Below are positions 6,919 through 11,926 of a stretch of 23,456 bases of DNA, piece after piece. The stretch's first letter is position 1; each line of letters opens with the position of its first letter. The DNA comes from a virus, in IMG/VR virus record IMGVR_UViG_3300028133_000028, positions 1-23,456 of that record; one strand, written 5' to 3'. The notes beneath the pieces are model-generated. The model was not told the origin of the DNA. It ran no database searches and worked only from the letters and a program-made list of their open reading frames with translations. Position numbers and translations under genes: made by a program.

Positions 6919-7640
6919 TCACTCTCTGTGTTCCATACTACGAAGACCCACACCGCCTATATGCATTGCTTCACAATGAGTGGTTGTCTTGGTTCGATGA
7001 AGTAATTATCGTTGACGATGCTTCCTCTGATTTCCCAGCATTACCTATCGTCGAGAATTGTATCTCTGATGGACTGATCGTTGGGGCAGACAGGATCTCC
7101 TTATACAGAATACAGGAGGACTATGGGTTCAATGCACACGGTGCCAGAAACCTAGCAGCGCAACTGGCAAAGAATGAATGGTTGTTCTTCCACGACATCG
7201 ATATGATAATGGACGAAGACTTTATTCAAGAACTGTCAGACAAAGTCTCGCAAGCACAAGGTGAGTTCGTCGTCTGTAGAGTATTTGGCGGGGATCCTGG
7301 GAATATATTTGCCGTGCGTAAAGAGGATTTCTTTGACGCTGGTGGGTATGACGAGGAGATACGCGGATACCACATGGGCGACAAGTTGTTCCGTGAGAGA
7401 CTCGAACAGATATGCAAACCTGTCCTGATGGATGCTGACTTGCCTTGTGACAGGATGGGTCGAAACGTACACGTAGATGATAAGATAATTGGAACCTTGT
7501 ACCCAGATGATAAGTCAGTCGTACAGCGTTCACAGAACCACATACAAGACATACTAGAGATGATACAGAGGAGAAACGCCAATCCTAAAGAATGGAAGAA
7601 AATACCCCACATACAGTTTGACTGGAAGCGGGAATTGTAG
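6915..7640 (+). CDS. glycosyltransferase family 2
   Basis: The 241-aa product opens with TLCVPYYED and has the GT2 nucleotide-binding VDDASSD (D34, D35), NAHGARNLA (about 73-81), the metal motif HDIDM (D94, D96) and a later GGYDEEIRG...GDKLFRERL segment typical of GT2/GT27 acceptor loops. It has no membrane helix. The start overlaps the ketoacyl synthase stop (ATGA 6915-6918), which argues for coupled expression and perhaps a shared pathway. The last bases contain the -35 element of the gene 44 promoter. Donor sugar and acceptor cannot be inferred. Confidence 0.88.
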   Translation: MITLCVPYYEDPHRLYALLHNEWLSWFDEVIIVDDASSDFPALPIVENCISDGLIVGADRISLYRIQEDYGFNAHGARNLAAQLAKNEWLFFHDIDMIMDEDFIQELSDKVSQAQGEFVVCRVFGGDPGNIFAVRKEDFFDAGGYDEEIRGYHMGDKLFRERLEQICKPVLMDADLPCDRMGRNVHVDDKIIGTLYPDDKSVVQRSQNHIQDILEMIQRRNANPKEWKKIPHIQFDWKREL

Positions 7641-7646
7641 TATAAT
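7618..7646 (+). promoter_or_regulatory. sigma70-like promoter for gene 44
   Basis: TTGACT (7618-7623), a 17-bp spacer and a perfect TATAAT (7641-7646) span the end of the GT2 gene. The predicted start is near 7653, ten bases before GGAG (7662-7665) and 20 before ATG 7673. Confidence 0.75.
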
Positions 7647-7672
7647 GTATACATTGATGACGGAGATTTATA

Positions 7673-8611
7673 ATGATTGATTCACTTTGGTGCGAAAAAT
7701 ACAGACCATCCACTATTGAAGAATGCATCCTGCCAAAGCACCTCAAGGACACCTTCAAAGAAATAGTCGCCACTGGCGAGATCCCTAACATGCTCTTGAC
7801 TGGTACTGCTGGTCTTGGCAAGACGACTGTCGCACGTGCCATCTGCAACGAACTTGATCTTGACTACATCCTGATCAACGCTTCGGAGTCTGGTAACATC
7901 GACACCCTGCGCGGTAAGATCAAGCAGTTTGCCTCTAGTGTCTCCCTCCAAGGTGGATACAAGGTTGTCATCCTCGATGAGGCAGACTACCTGAATGCGC
8001 AGTCAACCCAACCTGCCTTGCGTGGGTTCATCGAGGAGTTTAGTGCCAACTGTCGCTTCATCCTCACCTGTAACTTCAAGAACAAGATCATAGAACCTCT
8101 CCACTCGCGATGTGGCGTTGTTGAGTTCAACACCTCCAAGAAAGATATGGTTGCGCTATGTGGTCAGTTCATGCAACGGGCGACGAAGATCCTCGCGGAA
8201 GAGGGTGTCTCTGTCTCAAGTCCTGACCTAGTTGCTGAATTGATCATGCGTCACGCACCTGACTGGCGACGTATCCTCAACGAACTCCAACGTCACTCGC
8301 GAGGCGGGGAACTTCAACTCGATGTACTGAGTAAGTCTACCTCAAGTAACATCTCTGACTTGTTCGGTCACCTGAAGGACAAGAACTTCAAGGCAATGCG
8401 CTCTTGTGTTGCTAACAACATGGACGTGGACAGTGCTGCTATCTTCCGTGGCGTCTACGACAACATGGGCGACAGTGTGGCACCTAACAGTATCCCACAG
8501 TTGGTGCTTATCCTTGCAGATTATCAATTCAAAAGTGCCTTCGTGGCAGATGCTGAGTTGAATATGGTCGCGTGTATGACGGAGTGTATGGCAAACTTGG
8601 AGTTTGTATAA
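7673..8611 (+). CDS. 44: clamp-loader large subunit, T4 gp44-like AAA+ ATPase
   Basis: The 312-aa product (T4 gp44: 319 aa) begins with the WCEKYRPSTIEECILP block found in gp44. It has Walker A GTAGLGKT (44-51, K50), the Walker B box DEAD (102-105), a sensor-1-like LTCNF and the clamp-loader SRC motif (145-147, arginine finger R146). Four gp44 subunits with one gp62 load the gp45 ring onto primer-template DNA using ATP. It has its own promoter and a GGAG site seven bases before the start. In T4, gene 62 follows immediately; here about 1.4 kb with a NUMOD3 protein, an epimerase and a small protein separates them. Its stop codon TAA is part of a late-promoter-like TATAAATA. Confidence 0.96.
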   Translation: MIDSLWCEKYRPSTIEECILPKHLKDTFKEIVATGEIPNMLLTGTAGLGKTTVARAICNELDLDYILINASESGNIDTLRGKIKQFASSVSLQGGYKVVILDEADYLNAQSTQPALRGFIEEFSANCRFILTCNFKNKIIEPLHSRCGVVEFNTSKKDMVALCGQFMQRATKILAEEGVSVSSPDLVAELIMRHAPDWRRILNELQRHSRGGELQLDVLSKSTSSNISDLFGHLKDKNFKAMRSCVANNMDVDSAAIFRGVYDNMGDSVAPNSIPQLVLILADYQFKSAFVADAELNMVACMTECMANLEFV

Positions 8612-8614
8612 ATA
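8607..8614 (+). promoter_or_regulatory. T4-type late promoter motif TATAAATA
   Basis: TATAAATA at 8607-8614, followed by G, is identical to the T4 late promoter -10 recognised by the gp55 sigma factor with the gp45 clamp. It includes the TAA stop of gene 44. The next ORF starts 58 bp downstream, after a hairpin leader. T4 late promoters need no -35 element. Confidence 0.6.
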
Positions 8615-8616
8615 GA

Positions 8617-8648
8617 TGGGTATCGCGGAGTTGGCGCTCCCATACCCA
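8617..8648 (+). other. 5'-leader RNA hairpin downstream of the late promoter motif
   Basis: TGGGTAT (8617-8623) pairs with ATACCCA (8642-8648). Inside, GGAG (8627-8630) pairs with CTCC (8637-8640) around TTGGCG, with a CGC/C internal loop. It begins where a late transcript would start, and no T-run follows, so an mRNA-stabilising or regulatory 5' hairpin is more likely than a terminator. Confidence 0.55.
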
Positions 8649-8671
8649 CTAATACTATACGGAGTACCAGC

Positions 8672-9082
8672 ATGTCTATCTATACAGAAGTTGCCGAGAT
8701 ACTATCTCGACTCGAATCCAAGGACTACAGTCCACAACAACCCCACGCCTTCTGGAACCGAAATTGGTTGTCAGACGAGGACTACCTCGCTATGGGTGGT
8801 CAAGCAGTCAAGTCTACCAAATGGTATAATGACGGTTCATACAACGTGAGGCGCACAGAGCATCCTGGATCTGGATGGGTCGAAGGTCGTAAGAAGTTCA
8901 AGCGTATGTCCCCGACCCAAGAAACAAGAGACAAAATGTCTGTTGCTAATTCAGGACAAATAGCGTATAATAAAGGAGTCAAAGGTGTGAGTGCTGAGAC
9001 GTCCTTGAAGATGAGTGAGTCGGCGAAACGTCGTGCGACCAGTGAGAGAATGAGTGAAGTGAGTAAAGGGATAAAATTATGA
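8672..9082 (+). CDS. NUMOD3-type DNA-binding protein without a visible nuclease domain
   Basis: The 136-aa product starts at ATG 8672 with GGAG (8661-8664) seven bases upstream. Its middle has WYNDGSYNVRR...HPGSGWVEGR (about 51-73). The C-terminal half carries NUMOD3-like repeats: SPTQETRDKMSVANSGQ, then YNKGVKGVS and AETSLKMSESAKRR. NUMOD3 repeats are the DNA-binding part of GIY-YIG and HNH homing endonucleases, but I see no catalytic domain. It could be a degraded homing endonuclease or a free-standing DNA-binding protein. Its position between genes 44 and 62, which adjoin in T4, fits a past insertion. It follows a late promoter motif, contains an internal promoter, and overlaps the epimerase by ATGA. 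Confidence 0.7.
   Translation: MSIYTEVAEILSRLESKDYSPQQPHAFWNRNWLSDEDYLAMGGQAVKSTKWYNDGSYNVRRTEHPGSGWVEGRKKFKRMSPTQETRDKMSVANSGQIAYNKGVKGVSAETSLKMSESAKRRATSERMSEVSKGIKL
8943..8971 (+). promoter_or_regulatory. internal sigma70-like promoter upstream of the epimerase
   Basis: TTGCTA (8943-8948), a 17-bp spacer and a perfect TATAAT (8966-8971) lie inside the NUMOD3 gene, about 100 bp before ATG 9079. This would allow epimerase and gene 62 expression independent of the late-type start. Confidence 0.5.
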
Positions 9083-9813
9083 GGGTACTGTTGACAGGTA
9101 CTGGCGGTGGAAGTTTCCGCAAGGGTTTCATTGCCAGTCGCTTCTTGGAATTGTACAAAGATGTGTATGACATCGTGGTGTATGACCGAGACATTAGGGA
9201 CGAATTCATTCTCCCCGAAGGCATTGATATGGTCGTACACCTCGCTGCTCTGGCAGGTGTTCGCCGCTCGCATGAAGAACCTGAGTTGTACTGGGACACT
9301 AACGTGCTTGCCTCGCAGAGACTATTCACTACTTGTTCCAACCGCAATGTCCCAGTAGTATATGCATCTTCTTCTTCCGTGTACGAGTGGTGGTTGTCGC
9401 CGTATGCATCGACCAAGTGGTTCATGGAGTACATTGCGCCTGCCCTGACTCTGGGTCTCCGTTTTCACACGGTGTATGGTCCAAACTCCCGCGAGGACAT
9501 GCTCTATTCAATGCTCGAGAACAGAAAGGTTTCGTACCTAACTAACCACACCCGAGACTGGACTCACGTGGACGATGTGTCCTCGGCGATCTCTCTGTGT
9601 ATAGATAACTTCGCCAAGATATGCCACCATCGTGCTATCGATGTTGGTACGGCAGACCAAGTGTATGTCCCAGACCTCGCTGAAGTTCTTTGGGCAGGTA
9701 ATGACCTGCCTATCAAAGAGGTCACAGGTGAACGTGAACACACACTTGCCAACCCGATGGTTCTGACATCACTCGGTTGGAAACCAAAACGCCACGTGCT
9801 TGGGAGTTTGTAA
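9079..9813 (+). CDS. short NAD-dependent nucleotide-sugar epimerase/dehydratase (extended SDR)
   Basis: The 244-aa product has an N-terminal Rossmann fold with a glycine-rich loop (TGTGGGSFRKGFIASRF, residues 6-22) that appears to carry a short insertion compared with the usual TGGAGFIG. It has HLAALAGV (54-61), a serine cluster with the likely catalytic serine (97-100), the SDR pair Y109-x3-K113 in YASTK, and a VYGP segment (132-135). These residues mark UDP-sugar 4-epimerase/dehydratase relatives. At 244 aa it is shorter than typical members (about 310-340 aa), so the C-terminal substrate domain is reduced. It may act on the product of the UDP-sugar dehydrogenase at 17020, but this is inference. 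It is joined upstream by ATGA and downstream by TAATG. Confidence 0.85.
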   Translation: MRVLLTGTGGGSFRKGFIASRFLELYKDVYDIVVYDRDIRDEFILPEGIDMVVHLAALAGVRRSHEEPELYWDTNVLASQRLFTTCSNRNVPVVYASSSSVYEWWLSPYASTKWFMEYIAPALTLGLRFHTVYGPNSREDMLYSMLENRKVSYLTNHTRDWTHVDDVSSAISLCIDNFAKICHHRAIDVGTADQVYVPDLAEVLWAGNDLPIKEVTGEREHTLANPMVLTSLGWKPKRHVLGSL

Positions 9814-10046
9814 TGGAAGATTGGGAAAACGAAATGGCAGACTCTGACTTCTCTGTGGGTCTGTCTTCGAAGTTGAATAAACTACTCATTGGTGTACAGG
9901 ATCACGTGGACTCTGAACTCATGTCGTTTACGATACAAGAGTTAGAAGCGTTGCAGAAGATCTACGGTGCCAACCTGACGTATGCACTGCACAAAGATAT
10001 CCAGCATGCGATGTCCTTGCCCAAATCTACGGAGACAATACATTGA
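9813..10046 (+). CDS. small hypothetical protein (77 aa) upstream of gene 62
   Basis: ATG 9813 overlaps the epimerase stop (TAATG) and has GGGAG (9802-9806) at six-base spacing; a start at 9777 would overlap the epimerase by 37 bases and is unlikely. The product is acidic at the N-terminus (MEDWENEMADSD) and then mainly helical, with SFTIQELEALQKIYGANLTY. There is no membrane segment. The stop overlaps the TTG start of gene 62 (TTGA), so it is probably translated with the clamp loader. I do not recognise the family. Confidence 0.75.
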   Translation: MEDWENEMADSDFSVGLSSKLNKLLIGVQDHVDSELMSFTIQELEALQKIYGANLTYALHKDIQHAMSLPKSTETIH

Positions 10047-10417
10047 ACCCCTTTGACGTACTGAACAGCATCAATTACAGCAAGGAAGATATCCTCGACG
10101 AAGACAACGAGTCGAAGTATCCTGCCTTCATGGTGAACAGGGGTCTCTCATACTTCCAAGATACTGTCCTGCTCGCAAACGAGATGAACCGAAACCATCA
10201 TATCGATGGGCGACTTCAATATGATTTCTTGAAGGGCGTGATTCGTAAGCGCAAGAGATTCAGTAAGTGGGTGAAGAAAGCACAGGTTGCTGATATCGAT
10301 GTGGTCAAAGAGTTTTATGGTTACTCTGACGCCAAGGCAGAATCTGTTATAGACTTGATTGATAAGGATCAAATCGAGGAGATGAAGTCTAAAATGTCAA
10401 AAGGTGGGAAACGCTAA
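10043..10417 (+). CDS. 62: clamp-loader small subunit, gp62-like
   Basis: The 124-aa product has the order and motifs of short gp62 proteins of marine T4-like phages: an N-terminal NPFDVLNSINY, YPAFMVNRGLSYFQDTVLLA followed by NEMN, QYDFL (about 59-63), a KRKRFSKWVKK block, and a C-terminal GG. T4 gp62 is longer (187 aa). The protein completes the gp44/62 loader and is followed by regA as in T4. The start is TTG 10043, supported by GGAG (10031-10034) and the TTGA overlap with the previous stop. The TAA stop forms part of a CTAAATAG late-promoter-like motif. Confidence 0.88.
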   Translation: MNPFDVLNSINYSKEDILDEDNESKYPAFMVNRGLSYFQDTVLLANEMNRNHHIDGRLQYDFLKGVIRKRKRFSKWVKKAQVADIDVVKEFYGYSDAKAESVIDLIDKDQIEEMKSKMSKGGKR

Positions 10418-10421
10418 ATAG
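10414..10421 (+). promoter_or_regulatory. late-promoter-like motif CTAAATAG upstream of regA
   Basis: CTAAATAG at 10414-10421 contains the TAA stop of gene 62 and shares TAAATAG with the exact TATAAATAG at 8607-8615. It differs from the T4 consensus at the first two positions. The regA start lies about 60 bp downstream. Confidence 0.4.
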
Positions 10422-10473
10422 ACTGGCATAAGGGATTTGCGATTAGAAGAATAAAACCCCACAAGGAATATAT

Positions 10474-10512
10474 ATGTTATGGATACTATTTTTGACTGGT
10501 CTCCCAGCGTAA
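10474..10512 (+). CDS. possible 12-codon leader peptide overlapping the regA start region
   Basis: AAGGA (10463-10467) is six bases before ATG 10474, better placed than for the in-frame regA ATG at 10479. The frame is out of phase with regA and encodes 12 mostly hydrophobic residues. It ends in TAA (10510-10512), which overlaps an internal regA ATG at 10512 (TAATG). This is the arrangement of a coupled or regulatory leader, but chance is possible. Confidence 0.3.
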   Translation: MLWILFLTGLPA

Positions 10513-10886
10513 TGCTCGAGGTCACACTGAACGAACCGGACGATTTCCTGAAAGTGCGAGAAACCTTAACTCGTATTGGCATCGCCTCTAGAAAAGAAAA
10601 CAAACTGTTCCAGTCTTGCCACATACTACACAAGCAGGGTCGATACTTCATCGTACACTTCAAGGAATTATTCTTGTTGGACGGTAAAAAGGCGAACCTT
10701 GAAGAGTCAGACTTGGCACGACGCAATACAATCGCAACGTTGTTGAGCGATTGGGGATTAGTCAACCTTGTTGATCAATCTCAGGCAAAGGACAAGGCAC
10801 CACTGCGCCAGATCAAGATAGTTTCTTATCGCGAAAAAAGCGAATGGGATCTTTGCCAAAAGTACAACATAGGTACCAAAAAGTAA
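10479..10886 (+). CDS. regA: RegA translational repressor
   Basis: The product closely follows T4 RegA (122 aa): LNEPDDFLKVRETLTRIGIA, FQSCHILHKQGRYFIVHFKE, the central ARRNTIATLLSDWGL, and a C-terminal VSYREKSEWDL..KYNIG all have T4 counterparts. T4 RegA binds the initiation regions of many early mRNAs, including those of replication genes and its own. The position between 62 and 43 matches T4. From ATG 10479 the protein has 135 aa. Alignment with T4 instead starts at M12 (ATG 10512), so MDTIFDWSPSV would be an extension and 124 aa the shorter form. The upstream AAGGA is 11 bases from 10479, and none is near 10512. The true start is unsettled. Confidence 0.93.
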   Translation: MDTIFDWSPSVMLEVTLNEPDDFLKVRETLTRIGIASRKENKLFQSCHILHKQGRYFIVHFKELFLLDGKKANLEESDLARRNTIATLLSDWGLVNLVDQSQAKDKAPLRQIKIVSYREKSEWDLCQKYNIGTKK

Positions 10887-10912
10887 TTAACTTAACCTAG
10901 GAAGGAGGGAGC

Positions 10913-11032
10913 GTGAAAGTTCTCGACAAGAGGACTAGAACTCGGATCTACACAAAGACAGATGCATGGGAAACTGTACTGTTGGCGTTTTGGGTCTCCA
11001 CTAGTCTTTCAATAATGCTTGTAATGATGTAA
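10913..11032 (+). CDS. 39-aa single-pass membrane peptide
   Basis: A strong AAGGAGG (about 10902-10908) precedes GTG 10913, and the frame runs to TAA 11030-11032. The product has a basic N-terminal half (MKVLDKRTRTRIYTKT) and one hydrophobic helix (about residues 19-39, ETVLLAFWVSTSLSIMLVMM), so it probably spans the inner membrane with the basic end inside. The function is unknown; small phage membrane peptides can affect host membrane or lysis timing, but nothing here shows that. It lies between regA and a glycosyltransferase-like gene. Confidence 0.65.
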   Translation: MKVLDKRTRTRIYTKTDAWETVLLAFWVSTSLSIMLVMM

Positions 11033-11049
11033 AATAATAGGGGTGGTAT

Positions 11050-11871
11050 GTGATTAATGCTTATATGATATGTGACTTCAACAATCCAATATCAATGCGA
11101 TATGTGGATCTCTCGTTGGAGTCATTTAAAGCAGTAGAAGACTTGATCCATATCACCCCTGTTCAATGCACCACCCCCGCAACACTCCCCATAAGATATA
11201 GAAAAACAGTACAGGGTGAAGAAAACTGCCCTCACTACGTTTCTGAACTACCCGACCATTGCCGCCCGAGACACTACGGTGGCACCTTCTGTGACGACCC
11301 AATCTACAATTGCATTATGCACTCTCACATGCAGTATGTTAAGAGAATCGCCCAAGGCGAAGAACTAATGATAATGGAGCACGATGCTGCTCTGATCAAC
11401 GAAGACTCTTTCCGAGAAATGTTTGATATGTTCTGGGGTGCTGACACTTTCTTCCCTGGAGCATGCATGGAGTTATACGGATTGTCTCCCCGATTCGCCA
11501 ATTGGTTGTATAACCTGATGGAAGACTTTCCGTTCTTCGAGAAAAAGAATGGATACTATGACGACCTCCGGTTCAGTGGACCAATGGGCATCATAACTCA
11601 TTGCAGACAACTTGGGTTTAGAGGCGAAGGGCAAACCTTTCTAATGCCGACTAAAGACAACGTCGACCTTGACAAGATATGCTATACTGCTGGACCTGTA
11701 TCTTCCCAAAAGGGTCACGGTCCACTGTACGACCCCTGCGCCAAGCAATACTATTTCACAAAAAGCAAGAACACAAACTCCCCAGACTACTCAGATATTA
11801 TGGAAGACGAGACTCTCGACTACTCTGCTTCTGGCGCTATGCGCAGGGACTTCATCTTCATTGATGGTTGA
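11050..11871 (+). CDS. putative glycosyltransferase-like protein (GT25-like acidic motif)
   Basis: GTG 11050 has AGGGG (11039-11043) six bases upstream. The 273-aa product begins INAYMICDF and contains a run of His and Cys residues (about 60-95). A hydrophobic strand then ends in an acidic motif, ELMIMEHDAAL (about 105-115), similar to the metal-binding LxxEDDA-type segment of GT25 and related GT-A enzymes. It also has FFPGACMELYGLSPR and a GPMGIITH segment. There is no membrane helix or signal. The assignment is tentative; it could be another nucleotide-sugar enzyme. It separates regA from gene 43, which adjoin in T4. Confidence 0.5.
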   Translation: MINAYMICDFNNPISMRYVDLSLESFKAVEDLIHITPVQCTTPATLPIRYRKTVQGEENCPHYVSELPDHCRPRHYGGTFCDDPIYNCIMHSHMQYVKRIAQGEELMIMEHDAALINEDSFREMFDMFWGADTFFPGACMELYGLSPRFANWLYNLMEDFPFFEKKNGYYDDLRFSGPMGIITHCRQLGFRGEGQTFLMPTKDNVDLDKICYTAGPVSSQKGHGPLYDPCAKQYYFTKSKNTNSPDYSDIMEDETLDYSASGAMRRDFIFIDG

Positions 11872-11873
11872 AC

Positions 11874-11902
11874 TTGTAATATCAATCTAGTTGTTATATA
11901 AT
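11874..11902 (+). promoter_or_regulatory. sigma70-like promoter for gene 43
   Basis: TTGTAA (11874-11879), a 17-bp spacer and a perfect TATAAT (11897-11902) begin just after the stop of the upstream gene. The predicted start is near 11909. GGAG (11917-11920) and ATG 11927 follow. Confidence 0.7.
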
Positions 11903-11926
11903 ATGTCTCCAACATTGGAGTATTGA

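Noticed and set aside
8616-8849. 77-codon + strand frame over the leader hairpin and the NUMOD3 gene
   Set aside because: It starts within the hairpin, has no ribosome site and is out of frame with the well-supported NUMOD3 ORF.
11007-11035. TTTCAA-N17-TAAAAT as a promoter for the GT25-like gene
   Set aside because: The -35 hexamer matches poorly (three of six), and the site lies inside the 39-aa ORF; too weak to annotate.
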